Counted from the first letter of the stretch, positions 41,801-48,885 are shown. The stretch is 64,000 nucleotides of DNA from Flavobacterium selenitireducens (GCF_014748335.1 NZ_JAAVIY010000003.1:310001-374000); one strand, 5' to 3'. The notes: generated from the letters alone by a model not told the origin. Program-made: numbers and translations.

Positions 41801-42496
41801 TCGGTCGGTTATGAGCGCTTTGTGATAAGACGGAGGTGTCATCAATACATAGAGCGAGTCCAGCATGTCGAGGTTTTTCTCGCGGTAAAAGTCCAGCATG
41901 GCCTGATTGAACGATCGTTCCTTGAGTACTTTTACGATGGCCTGGCTGTTTTCATCGAGCGGTTCCTCGGCGGCAGCTTCCGAATTGAGCACCGATATCA
42001 TCGAGGTTTTGGCATTCTCAAGACCAATCACTTTCTTTTTGTACTTGCGCCCGGTTTGGTAAATGAACATGTCGAGGTAGGTGTCTTCCTGGAAATCCTT
42101 CTGATTTTCCGTAGTGCGCGACAAGAGGTTGTTGATGATGTTGTTGTCGTTCACGAACAAAGGATAAAGGTCTTCGCGTCGTGCGGGTTTTTGGTAAAAA
42201 CGCGAATAGAACGGTTGGTTTGCGTTGGCGAACTGGTTCGAAGACAGCACGTCGTAGAGTTTTATCCACGTTGACGGATCGCTTTCAGTGGCCACGTAAT
42301 CGGAGGCCAGGAGATGCTTGAAGAAGGCGTCCGAAAGATGATACGAAATTTTGTCGCTCACATGCATCGAGCCGTAGAGATACGATTTTTTGGACAGTCC
42401 GTTGCCGGAAATTTCCCAAAGAAGGCTTTGGTACTTTTTGGGTTGGGCGTTTGCCGATAGCGCGACGAGGAAAAATAGGAATAAAAGCTTTTTCAA
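38816..42496 (-). CDS. Very large TraB/GumN-family protein
   Basis: 1226 residues with a signal peptide (MKKLLFLFFLVALSANAQ). Residues of about 20-290 match TraB/GumN: LLWEISGNGLSKKSYLYGSMHVSDKISYHLSD at the start, and a later AAVGAAHLPGKKGLIEMLREKGYTVKPV. These are the two conserved motifs (GSMH and GAAHLPG) proposed to form a metallo-hydrolase-like site. The remaining 900 residues have no family I recognise: a central part with beta-strands and repeated FPNIKLKKYNTAWETVMPEKGGFSVTLPS-like segments, and a C-terminal helical part resembling alpha-solenoid repeats. GumN proteins are normally near 300 residues. A possible -7 box lies 24 bp upstream. Confidence 0.82.
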   Translation of the reverse strand: MKKLLFLFFLVALSANAQPKKYQSLLWEISGNGLSKKSYLYGSMHVSDKISYHLSDAFFKHLLASDYVATESDPSTWIKLYDVLSSNQFANANQPFYSRFYQKPARREDLYPLFVNDNNIINNLLSRTTENQKDFQEDTYLDMFIYQTGRKYKKKVIGLENAKTSMISVLNSEAAAEEPLDENSQAIVKVLKERSFNQAMLDFYREKNLDMLDSLYVLMTPPSYHKALITDRNNVMLKSIDSIARKGSLFAAVGAAHLPGKKGLIEMLREKGYTVKPVVDAYTNNGQKTKKTIDAYFSKPQFHPMRTPDGMISAPMLQGPIYNRNDIGTPDLSNGAMVNLKRVSLRNYLKKNSDFNPATLDSLFYENIPGNILQKRTFIDDNATVFDITSRTKTGNAQRYRYYVTPLEIICVSMNGNGSYVRMYENEVFPNIKLKKYNTAWETVMPEKGGFSVTLPSYYTMYGNRASATPENIELQAFDASENAYYFLSERSVNDNQTLEETAFELKRIQDEFYAQLDIIPTSGSDVAFDTSYESKGTAAGRNYTLKTIVRGQKYYLLGTVDASQDNIKRYFQSFAFSDFRKDQVAENYVDSVGHFSIALPKNENERLFWKIKDQNARLAQGRKNVFKTNDKQYSLFSASGKMADLFAWTYHRYDFVHNLDTLKASIRRNILEDYNKFTTEDDAAALQAFQIEQSHEGYETSGNLPSSSWNRHLSASQKKRHSQRLAVISDVSEQIDDDRKLLRMNLTVTRPESAQAIKYIAYFQDGYIWYLRSLVDKNQKQDDFLDALADSFSPITQPPAYSLFRKKTAVFLEDAKSENDSIRYSAFESSDMLQIDKSDLPQLKEFLTSFEFRPEETAAVGSILERIGKIDAPEMVPFLESCYKKEGVNAMLQLAIIRALTKQKSEFAYKKIADLLEYDLPLSDNESEISSLFLSFAEDTDHSKLLYPSIFQYYSVSEYHDPIARFVTQLIRENKANPKKLKPYRKMLLADARLEAKRVQVWKAKKDADEADFDYPSPVENLKNYANMLYGFKNDKSIALWFEKLGKLDLREVDFEIVSLDLANKSKRDDRKIAALIANPATSFATYRLLHDEKHEVPEWSDEQIAKALVLSYTNTDEGSKTELLSKRRIAIGDKEAVVFFFKNTSSLKNAGFSATTKLEAVAFLSDKDGIDPKSWKLLPSTPVFDVSDIEAACEIAIDRLLNSDRPRVTFGKLKDSQYDPEYEF

Positions 42497-42519
42497 ATTT
42501 CAAACGCAATTTAGTACCG

Positions 42520-42527
42520 TAAATATA
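42520..42527 (-). promoter_or_regulatory. Possible -7 element for the TraB/GumN gene
   Basis: Minus-strand TATATTTA, the same octamer seen before ssb and the serine hydrolase, 23 bp from the ATG. Confidence 0.42.
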
Positions 42528-42587
42528 GCGAAAAGACGATGATGATTGGGAGTCGGGTTGGCGTGGTCGCGGGCGGTTGGCAGGTCT

Positions 42588-42620
42588 AGACCTAACAGAT
42601 TTTTAAAATCTGTTAGGTCT
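42588..42620 (+). repeat. Dispersed palindrome, copy D
   Basis: Perfect 16-bp arms AGACCTAACAGATTTT (42588-42603) and AAAATCTGTTAGGTCT (42605-42620) around one T. Compared with copies B and C, the left arm has CC for CA and the right arm has the matching GG for TG. Confidence 0.8.
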
Positions 42621-42709
42621 TATAAAAATAAGCGTTTCGAACGAAGTTTTGGTGGGTGTTTTCTGTAGTAATTGTTAAATGTAGGTTGGTGTTGTACGCG
42701 TCGCGCAAG

Positions 42710-42726
42710 GGATGGAAGCGGCATCC
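42710..42726 (+). repeat. REP-like core, partial copy
   Basis: GGATGGAAGCGGCATCC, itself a small hairpin (GGATG/CATCC), preceded by CGCGTCGCGCAAG. It is the reverse complement of the core at 30206-30223. Confidence 0.6.
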
Positions 42727-42735
42727 TTTTGCTGG

Positions 42736-42768
42736 AAACCTCAACGGTTTCAAAAACCTTTGAGGTTT
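42736..42768 (+). repeat. Palindrome of the AAACCTC type
   Basis: AAACCTCAACGGTTT (42736-42750) and AAACCTTTGAGGTTT (42754-42768) are 15-bp arms with one mismatch around CAA. The rest of this 478-bp gap (42497-42974) holds only the repeats and the terminator listed here. Confidence 0.7.
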
Positions 42769-42925
42769 GGCGAAAGATACAGCATTATCGAGAAGAAAGC
42801 AACGCTTTTGACGAAGATACCTCGCGCAGCGACGCCCGACGGCGGCTCCTGTCAGTTCGCATGAGATGGTAACGCGTATGCGAATGCGACTTTGTTTTGA
42901 AACGCCGCCGTTGCGCCATAAAAAC

Positions 42926-42954
42926 AAAAAACCTCGCCGTAAAGCGAGGTTTTT
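42926..42954 (-). terminator. Terminator of the ribosomal-protein operon
   Basis: AAAACCTCGC (42928-42937) and GCGAGGTTTT (42944-42953) form a stem with a 6-nt loop, 21 bp beyond the tsf stop. On the minus strand it ends in a T run. Confidence 0.85.
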
Positions 42955-42974
42955 CTATCAATAGGTGAATATAA

Positions 42975-43799
42975 TTAACCAAGTGCGGCTCTTTTGAAGC
43001 CAGTCACAGTAAGGTTTGAATCTACTGATTTTACGTAAGAGGAAACGTTCAAAGAAGAATCTTTGATATAATCCTGGTTCACCAAAGTGTTGTCTTTGAA
43101 GAAACGCTGCAATTTCCCTTTTGCGATGTTGTCGAGCATAGCCTCTGGCTTACCTTCCTGGCGCAATTGGTCTTTCGCGATTTCGATTTCTTTGGCTACG
43201 GTGTCAGCATCAACGCCAGATTCGTCAAGCGAAATCGGGTTCATGGCGGCAGCTTGCATCGCTACGTTACGGGCAGCTTCTTCAGCTCCTTCTACGTTGG
43301 CGGACAATGAAACCAAAGTGGCGATCTTGTTACCGGCGTGGATGTAAGATCCTACGAAAGCTCCGGAAAGTTTCTCAAAAGAACCGATCTCGATCTTTTC
43401 GCCTATAACACCTGTCTGCTCGATCAATTTCTCAGAAACCGTAATTCCGTTGAAGTCAGCGGCAAGGAAAGCATCTTTAGAATCGAAGTTGATTGCAAGG
43501 TTGGCCAAATCTGTAGCCAATTTCACGAATCCTTCGTTTTTACCTACGAAGTCAGTCTCGCAGTTCAACGTGATGACAACGCCTTCGGTCTTGTCGGCAT
43601 TGACGACAGCGATTGCAGCACCTTCGGTAGACTCGCGGTCTGAACGGTTGGCGGCAACTTTTTGTCCTTTTTTGCGCAGGATCTCGATCGCTTTGTCGAA
43701 ATCTCCTTCGGCTTCAACAAGGGCTTTTTTGCAGTCCATCATACCAGCTCCGGTAGCGGTGCGTAGTTTGTTTACGTCTGCAGCAGTGATAGTTGACAT
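42975..43799 (-). CDS. tsf: Translation elongation factor EF-Ts
   Basis: 274 residues. The N-terminal UBA-like domain and TDV-type signature read ITAADVNKLRTATGAGMMDCKKALVEAEGDFDKAIEILRKKG. The core has ALNCETDFVGKNEGF (as TLNCETDFVGKNE) and a C-terminal module ending SYVKSVDSNLTVTGFKRAALG. It recycles EF-Tu-GDP. It is the last gene of the rplM-rpsI-rpsB-tsf group, 122 bp after rpsB, and is followed by a terminator. Confidence 0.97.
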   Translation of the reverse strand: MSTITAADVNKLRTATGAGMMDCKKALVEAEGDFDKAIEILRKKGQKVAANRSDRESTEGAAIAVVNADKTEGVVITLNCETDFVGKNEGFVKLATDLANLAINFDSKDAFLAADFNGITVSEKLIEQTGVIGEKIEIGSFEKLSGAFVGSYIHAGNKIATLVSLSANVEGAEEAARNVAMQAAAMNPISLDESGVDADTVAKEIEIAKDQLRQEGKPEAMLDNIAKGKLQRFFKDNTLVNQDYIKDSSLNVSSYVKSVDSNLTVTGFKRAALG

Positions 43800-43921
43800 A
43801 TCTCTTTAAGTTGTAAGTTTATAATTAAAAGTAAAAAATCCCGACTTTCAAATTCCAAAGCCCAATGTCAACATTACGTTATATCGGTGCCTGGAATTTG
43901 ATCGCCGGAATTTTAAAGAAT

Positions 43922-44773
43922 TTATTCTTCAGTCTTTGTTTCAGTCTCAGCTTCAACTGCTGGAGCTTCTTCAACGGCCGGAGCCTCAACTGCCGGAGCT
44001 GCTTCTGCTTTTGGCGTTTCTGCCTTAGGAGTTGCTTCTGCTGTTGTGTTCTCTTCGTCAGATTCGTCGAAAGCGGCATCAGAATTTCTGTTGCTCAAGC
44101 CTTCGATAACTGCCTGGGATACCAAAGAAAGGATTTTGTCGATAGATTTAGAAGCATCGTCATTTGCTGGGATAACGTAATCAACTTCGCGTGGATCGGA
44201 GTTGGTGTCAACCATAGCGAAAACCGGAATGTTTAATTTGCGAGCTTCTTTTACTGCGATGTGTTCAGCTTTAATGTCAACTACGAAAAGCGCAGCTGGC
44301 AAACGGGACATATCAGCGATAGAACCAAGGTTCTTCTCTAGTTTTGCACGAAGACGGTCGATTTGCAGTTTCTCCTTTTTTGAAAGAGTGTCGAAAGTTC
44401 CGTCTTTCTTCATCTTATCGATAGAGGTCATTTTCTTGACCGCTTTACGGATAGTGACGAAGTTAGTCAGCATTCCACCAGGCCATCTTTCAGTGATGTA
44501 CGGCATGTTGGCAGCTGCGGCTTTCTCGGCTACGATGTCTTTTGCTTGTTTTTTGGTCGCAACGAAAAGGATCTTGCGTCCTGATGCAGCGATCTTCTTC
44601 ATGGCCTCATTGGCCTCTTCGATCTTGGCTGCGGTTTTGTACAGGTTGATAATGTGGATTCCATTACGCTCCATGTAGATGTAAGGGGCCATGTTCGGGT
44701 CCCATTTTCTGGTCATGTGTCCGAAGTGAACACCTGCTTCCAGTAAGTCTTTAACTTCTACTTTGTTTGCCAT
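43922..44773 (-). CDS. rpsB: 30S ribosomal protein S2
   Basis: 283 residues. The family opening VKDLLEAGVHFGHMTRKWDPNMAPYIYMERNGIHIINL and the later RWPGGMLTNFVTIRKAVKKM and PVFAMVDTNSDPREVDYVIPANDDASKS are all present. The last 50 residues are an Ala/Pro/Glu/Lys-rich, disordered acidic extension (AEATPKAETPKAEAAPAVE and so on) not needed for the S2 fold but common in Bacteroidetes S2. The 167 bp before it, unusually long within this operon, contain two hairpins and may be a regulatory leader. Confidence 0.97.
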   Translation of the reverse strand: MANKVEVKDLLEAGVHFGHMTRKWDPNMAPYIYMERNGIHIINLYKTAAKIEEANEAMKKIAASGRKILFVATKKQAKDIVAEKAAAANMPYITERWPGGMLTNFVTIRKAVKKMTSIDKMKKDGTFDTLSKKEKLQIDRLRAKLEKNLGSIADMSRLPAALFVVDIKAEHIAVKEARKLNIPVFAMVDTNSDPREVDYVIPANDDASKSIDKILSLVSQAVIEGLSNRNSDAAFDESDEENTTAEATPKAETPKAEAAPAVEAPAVEEAPAVEAETETKTEE

Positions 44774-44940
44774 TTTGTAAATAGTTTACGTTCTGTTGAA
44801 TTAGCAATGTTCCCTTTGGCTTTAGGTATTAACCCATGTGCACTTTAGCAAGGCTTCATTTTGATGCTAAACTAATGTCAGACCTCAGTCTGATAACAAC
44901 AATAACTAGTTTTAAAATTTTTACTAATCGATGGTTCAGA
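44774..44940 (-). promoter_or_regulatory. Structured leader upstream of rpsB (candidate S2 autoregulatory element)
   Basis: In the minus-strand transcript TCAGAC (complement of 44888-44893) pairs with GTCTGA around TGAG (44878-44893). TTTAGCA and TGCTAAA pair around a 14-nt loop (44844-44871). Two such hairpins inside an otherwise tight ribosomal operon suggest a protein-binding leader. No promoter consensus was found in the gap. Confidence 0.45.
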
Positions 44941-45327
44941 TTAACGTTTGGAGAACTGGAATCTCTTACGTGCTTTCTTCTGACCGAATTTCTTACGCTC
45001 AACCATACGTGGGTCGCGGGTAAGCAATCCTTCTGGCTTCAGGATCAGACGGTTCTCAGCTTCCACTTCGCACATTGCGCGAGCGATAGCCATACGAACA
45101 GCTTCTGCCTGGCCGTTTGTACCACCTCCGTAAACGTTGACTTTCACGTCGAAGTTCTCAGCATTTTGCGTCATCGCAAGTGGCTGCATAACTTTGTACT
45201 GAAGCGTCGCAGTTGGGAAGTAAGTAGCGAATTCTTTTTTGTTCACCGTGATTTTACCAGAACCTTCAGTCAGGTAAACACGGGCTACAGCAGTTTTTCT
45301 TCTGCCGATTTTGTGAATTGTAGCCAT
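44941..45327 (-). CDS. rpsI: 30S ribosomal protein S9
   Basis: 128 residues. Family signatures: [54 protein letters not shown], and a C-terminal basic tail ending [18 protein letters not shown], which reaches the P-site tRNA. Its start overlaps the rplM stop by one base (TAATG), so the two are translationally coupled. Confidence 0.97.
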   Translation of the reverse strand: MATIHKIGRRKTAVARVYLTEGSGKITVNKKEFATYFPTATLQYKVMQPLAMTQNAENFDVKVNVYGGGTNGQAEAVRMAIARAMCEVEAENRLILKPEGLLTRDPRMVERKKFGQKKARKRFQFSKR

Positions 45328-45782
45328 TACTTAATGTCGTTTAGATTAACGGTTTTAGGTTGCTGTGCAGCATGTTTGTGCTCAGTTCCTACATTAACAC
45401 TCAGGTTGCGGAAAAGTTCTGCACCCAATTTGTTCTTAGGCAACATTCCTTTTACGGCTTTCTCAACCAAAGCAGCAGGGTTTTTCTGCTGTAGCACTTT
45501 GGCAGTAAGGGATCTTTGACCACCTGGGTAACCCGTGTGACGAATGTAAGTCTTGTCGTCGAGTTTGTTACCGGTTAGGTTGATCTTCTCTGCATTGATA
45601 ACGATCACGTTATCGCCACAGTCAACGTGCGGTGTGTAGCTTGGTTTGTACTTGCCGCGCAAGATCATAGCGACCTTACTCGCAAGACGTCCCAAGTTGT
45701 GACCTTCAGCATCGACAACAACCCACTCTTTAGTAACAGTGGCCTTGTTGGCTGATACCGTCTTGTAGCTTAATGTGTTCAC
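45327..45782 (-). CDS. rplM: 50S ribosomal protein L13
   Basis: 151 residues. Typical L13 sequence: [49 protein letters not shown], then [19 protein letters not shown], then [12 protein letters not shown]. It is an early-assembly 50S protein. It heads the rplM-rpsI-rpsB-tsf transcript, with a canonical promoter 46-77 bp upstream and a hairpin at the 5' end of the leader. Confidence 0.97.
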   Translation of the reverse strand: MNTLSYKTVSANKATVTKEWVVVDAEGHNLGRLASKVAMILRGKYKPSYTPHVDCGDNVIVINAEKINLTGNKLDDKTYIRHTGYPGGQRSLTAKVLQQKNPAALVEKAVKGMLPKNKLGAELFRNLSVNVGTEHKHAAQQPKTVNLNDIK

Positions 45783-45825
45783 AATAAATTATTTTAATTA
45801 AACATTCCGTCCCCAGTATAAGGGG
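45783..45825 (-). promoter_or_regulatory. rplM leader with 5' hairpin
   Basis: The predicted transcript starts near 45823 with CCCC/GGGG (45822-45825 and 45811-45814) closing a 7-nt loop, and continues AT-rich to the ATG. L13-binding leaders have been described for other bacteria, but I cannot match this one to a specific published motif. Confidence 0.4.
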
Positions 45826-45828
45826 CTG

Positions 45829-45859
45829 CAAAAGTACAATTAATTATTATAAATGCAAA
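45829..45859 (-). promoter_or_regulatory. Canonical promoter for the rplM operon
   Basis: On the minus strand TTTG (complement of 45856-45859), a 19-bp spacer and TACTTTTG (complement of 45829-45836) match the Bacteroidetes consensus exactly. Confidence 0.8.
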
Positions 45860-46010
45860 CCGCTATAAAAGATTCTTTTAAGACCGATAATCAAGCAGTC
45901 GCGTCTTTAAAATTTTACGGGAATTCCCTAATCCGGATATCTCCCTTTCATGCCGATCGATCCTCTATTAAACCATTATCTCATTTTTTAGTTATCTCAT
46001 TATCTAATAC

Positions 46011-46041
46011 AAAAAGCCACCCTGCATCCGCAAAGTGGCTT
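46011..46041 (-). terminator. Terminator of the ferritin-like pair
   Basis: Minus-strand AAGCCAC (complement of 46035-46041) pairs with GTGGCTT (complement of 46014-46020), followed by a T run (46011-46015). Confidence 0.65.
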
Positions 46042-46072
46042 CCATCAATAAAAAACCTCCAACAATAACTAA

Positions 46073-46852
46073 TTACGCGATAAACAGGTTGGCGATATTC
46101 ACCGCCGTTTGCGTATTGATTACTTCGTCATACGCCTGAGACTGGGCTGCCGCGTCGAATTGCCCTGCACCCAAAGCGGTGCTCTGTTCTCCGGCGTAAA
46201 CTGCTTGGACTTCCGGTGGCAAACCGCCGCTGTCCTGGCCTGTGATCCATCCTTTTTGTCCGCGCATGCGACGGATTTGCGAAGCATGTCGCGCCTCGAC
46301 CGAGTGGATCTGTAACGCAGGCTGCAAATAATCGGTGCCCATCAGGAATCCGGCTTGTCCTTTATATGCACGAACGCCAGTGTCTTCGAACGCTTGGGCG
46401 ACGGCAAGGAATTGGTCGTAATTGGTAAATGGCGAAAGCCCGATGCCTCCAGACCAATCGAATTGCGGAACGGCTGGAATTGCAATTCCCGCAGCTGTCA
46501 TCGCCGAGGTAAGGAAGGATACGTGGTCGGCTTCGTGATCGCGGATCAACGTGATGGCAGCCTGGTCTTCGGCCGGAATCAAGTTAGCCGTATCGACAGC
46601 CATCGCATAAAACGCGCTTTCGAGATATTCGAGCGTCAAGGCAAGTTGCAGAGCACCCGCGGCCGTTGCCGGAGTCGGCTGGATGTCGGCAGCATATGTT
46701 TTATTTCCCAACGCGGAAAGCCCGAACGGGATAGAGGCCAGGGCCAAACCTTTGCCGATCGTGCCGAATTGCGAAAAACTGTCTCTTCTCGAGGCTCCCG
46801 CTGCGTACAATTTGTCATCCGTAAAGGATTCTAGAAATTTTATCAGATTCAT
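46073..46852 (-). CDS. Ferritin-like domain protein (second of a pair)
   Basis: 259 residues. A long N-region with a twin-arginine-like SRRDSFSQF and a hydrophobic stretch (GKGLALASIPFGLSAL) suggest export by Tat, though the motif is not perfect. From about 65 the Ferritin_2 (PF13668-type) four-helix bundle is evident: ALTLEYLESAFYAMAVDTA, IRDHEADHVSFLTSAM, FEDTGVRAYKGQAGFL and IHSVEARHASQIRRMRG. Each helix carries the ExxH or Glu residues of a carboxylate di-metal site. The function is unknown; such pairs may protect against oxidants or store iron in the periplasm. It begins 17 bp after its partner. Confidence 0.85.
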   Translation of the reverse strand: MNLIKFLESFTDDKLYAAGASRRDSFSQFGTIGKGLALASIPFGLSALGNKTYAADIQPTPATAAGALQLALTLEYLESAFYAMAVDTANLIPAEDQAAITLIRDHEADHVSFLTSAMTAAGIAIPAVPQFDWSGGIGLSPFTNYDQFLAVAQAFEDTGVRAYKGQAGFLMGTDYLQPALQIHSVEARHASQIRRMRGQKGWITGQDSGGLPPEVQAVYAGEQSTALGAGQFDAAAQSQAYDEVINTQTAVNIANLFIA

Positions 46853-46869
46853 GATGTCTCAGATTTAGG

Positions 46870-47607
46870 TTATGGTAAAAACGTAGCGGTGAATTGTGTC
46901 GTAATGAACTGCTGTGCTACGGTCGCGATCTCGGACGGTTTTTTTGCCGGATCGAGTCCGTTTGCATCTGCAGTGTTGGCGAAGTCCGTTGAGCCCGGAT
47001 TGCGCAGGTCGCGTACGGCTGCCGCGTGTCGCGCTTCGACCGATACGATTTGCCCGGCGATCACGAGATAGTCCGGGTTGGTGATCAATCGTCCGGCTCC
47101 ATTGTAAGCCGCGACGCCTGTGTCTTCAAGCGCGATCGCGGTATCGATCACGGCGGCCTGGTTTCCGAAATTGAGGTTGCCGTAGGTAAAGGCGAGTGGA
47201 GGCAAAAGTTGGGCGGTCGGGTTTGGAAGCGCGTCGGTCAAAGCAGCTTTGAAGAATTCCCTGTGGATGACTTCGTGCTTATGCAAATCCGACAGGATAT
47301 CCTTTGCTTCTTCGCTGAACGACGCAAAGCTGGCGTTTGTGACGACCCTCGTGTAAAAATCGGCCTCCAATTGTTCGAGCGCATAGGCATAAGTCAATAC
47401 GCCAAAATCGCCTCCTCCCAAATCGAAGACGCCGTTTCGAATGCCAGGAAGTTGGTTGTTCGAAGGTCCGCTGCCTCCGTCGTCATCATTGTTACAGCCT
47501 GCGAGCAGCAAGCCTGTCCCGGCCAAAGTGAGGCCGCTGATCTTTAGGAAGTTTCTCCTGCTGGCGTATGCTGGATTCTCTTCCTTGGTGTTAAGCGTGT
47601 TTTCCAT
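46870..47607 (-). CDS. Ferritin-like domain lipoprotein with Tat signal (first of a pair)
   Basis: 245 residues. The N-terminus has a textbook Tat motif (SRRNFLK) followed by a hydrophobic core and a lipobox (LLLAGC), so the folded, metal-loaded protein should cross by Tat and be lipid-anchored. The Ferritin_2 bundle shows AYALEQLEADFYTRV, LHKHEVIHREFFKAAL, LEDTGVAAYNGAG and IVSVEARHAAAVRDL with paired Glu/His metal ligands. It pairs with the following gene at 17 bp. It is divergent from a LacI-type regulator, whose promoter lies about 25-50 bp from this start. Confidence 0.9.
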   Translation of the reverse strand: MENTLNTKEENPAYASRRNFLKISGLTLAGTGLLLAGCNNDDDGGSGPSNNQLPGIRNGVFDLGGGDFGVLTYAYALEQLEADFYTRVVTNASFASFSEEAKDILSDLHKHEVIHREFFKAALTDALPNPTAQLLPPLAFTYGNLNFGNQAAVIDTAIALEDTGVAAYNGAGRLITNPDYLVIAGQIVSVEARHAAAVRDLRNPGSTDFANTADANGLDPAKKPSEIATVAQQFITTQFTATFLP

Positions 47608-47630
47608 AATTCACATTTTAAGAATTAATA

Positions 47631-47659
47631 TTGGTTGTGAGCGCTAATGGTTATATTTG
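47631..47659 (+). promoter_or_regulatory. Promoter reading toward the LacI-type regulator, with an AGCGCT operator-like centre
   Basis: TTG (47631-47633), an 18-bp spacer and TATATTTG (47652-47659) fit the consensus. The spacer contains TTGTGAGCGCTAATGG (47635-47650), centred on a perfect AGCGCT, the core found in LacI/GalR-family operators. It is 158 bp before the gene. Confidence 0.55.
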
Positions 47660-47817
47660 CACATCAGATAAACCTACGTTGAGAATTCACATACGGTTTT
47701 GCAGAATTTGGGTTTTTAGACGTATTATTTAACTTTTTTGTAAGTTTTTTTCCAGGTTTACAAGATTCTGTTTATAAATTATATAATTTCCATATATTAG
47801 GAAGAAATTAACTGATT

Positions 47818-48843
47818 ATGAAATCCAAAGCTACGCTGAAGCAAATCGCAAAAGACCTACACGTTTCCGTTTCGACCGTATCGAAGGCGCTCAATGATAG
47901 CCCGGAAATAAGCGAACAAACCAAAGCGAAGGTACAGGAGTACGCAAAACTCAAGAATTACAAGCCGAATATTATCGGGCTTAACCTCAAGAACCGCAAG
48001 ACGAAGACCATTGGCGTGATCATACCGAACATTCTGAATCCGTTTTTTGCCAAGGTTTTTACGGGAATCGAAAAGGTAGCCGACGAAAAAGGATACAATA
48101 TCATTACCTGTATTTCCAACGAATCTTTGGAAAAAGAGGTGCATGCGCTGGACATCCTCAGCAACGGAACGATAGACGGCTTTATATTGTCGATATCAGA
48201 AGAGGCCCAAAAACTCGGCGAATTCAATCATTTCAAGCAAATCATAAACGAAGGCACGCCTATCGTGATGTTCGATCGTATTTCTGAAGACGTCGATTGC
48301 GACAAAGTGATCGTAGACGATTACGAATCGGCGGTAAATGCCGTACAGCACATGATCAAAACCGGTTGCAAAAGGATTGCCTTGCTTTCTTCGATCGACA
48401 ATCTCAGCGTCGGGAAACTGCGCGCCAAAGGATTTTATGCAGGATTGGAAAAGAGAGGCGCCAAAGTCGATGAAAACCTCGTCATCCTTACCGATTCGAC
48501 GGAAGACTTTGACACAAAACTTTCCAAATTGTTTGCCGATACCAAAATCGATGGCGTCTTCGCACTGGACGAGCACGCTTCGGTCTCTGCCATGAAAGCG
48601 GCGATCAAAAAAGGGTACAAAATCCCGGAAGAGCTTTCGATCATCGGTTTTGCCGATGGCGTCTGGTCGAAGCGTCTTACGCCGAGCATGTCGACCGTTA
48701 GCCAGCACGGGCCCGAAATTGGGGAAGCCGCCGCGAAATTGCTTATCGAACGACTGGAAAGCAATACAGAAGAAGAGCAAAAGTTCCGAACCGAAGTCAT
48801 CGAAACGGAACTTCGCCAACGCGAATCGACAAAAAAAACCTGA
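47818..48843 (+). CDS. LacI/GalR-family transcriptional regulator
   Basis: 341 residues. The N-terminal helix-turn-helix is ATLKQIAKDLHVSVSTVSKALNDSPEISEQTKAKV, with the hinge helix near residues 48-58. The periplasmic-binding-protein-like effector domain (about 60-335) follows: KTIGVIIPNILNPFFAKVFTGIEKVADEKGYN and VFALDEHASVSAMKAAIKKGY. The ligand is probably a sugar but no sugar-use gene is adjacent. The neighbours are a ferritin-like pair (divergent) and a serine hydrolase (convergent). Self-regulation is suggested by an operator-like palindrome in its promoter. Confidence 0.92.
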   Translation: MKSKATLKQIAKDLHVSVSTVSKALNDSPEISEQTKAKVQEYAKLKNYKPNIIGLNLKNRKTKTIGVIIPNILNPFFAKVFTGIEKVADEKGYNIITCISNESLEKEVHALDILSNGTIDGFILSISEEAQKLGEFNHFKQIINEGTPIVMFDRISEDVDCDKVIVDDYESAVNAVQHMIKTGCKRIALLSSIDNLSVGKLRAKGFYAGLEKRGAKVDENLVILTDSTEDFDTKLSKLFADTKIDGVFALDEHASVSAMKAAIKKGYKIPEELSIIGFADGVWSKRLTPSMSTVSQHGPEIGEAAAKLLIERLESNTEEEQKFRTEVIETELRQRESTKKT

Positions 48844-48860
48844 TCAATACACAAACGAAG

Positions 48861-48885
48861 AAGCGGCCCGAAAGCCGCTTTTTTT
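48861..48885 (+). terminator. Bidirectional terminator
   Basis: AAGCGGC (48861-48867) and GCCGCTT (48874-48880) around CCGAAA, followed by T residues. The same hairpin GCGGCCCGAAAGCCGC recurs at 57724-57739. Confidence 0.85.

Noticed and set aside
42613..42927. Minus-strand open frame of about 104 codons
   Set aside because: It runs through repeats and the tsf terminator; the product is Arg-rich and unlike any family.
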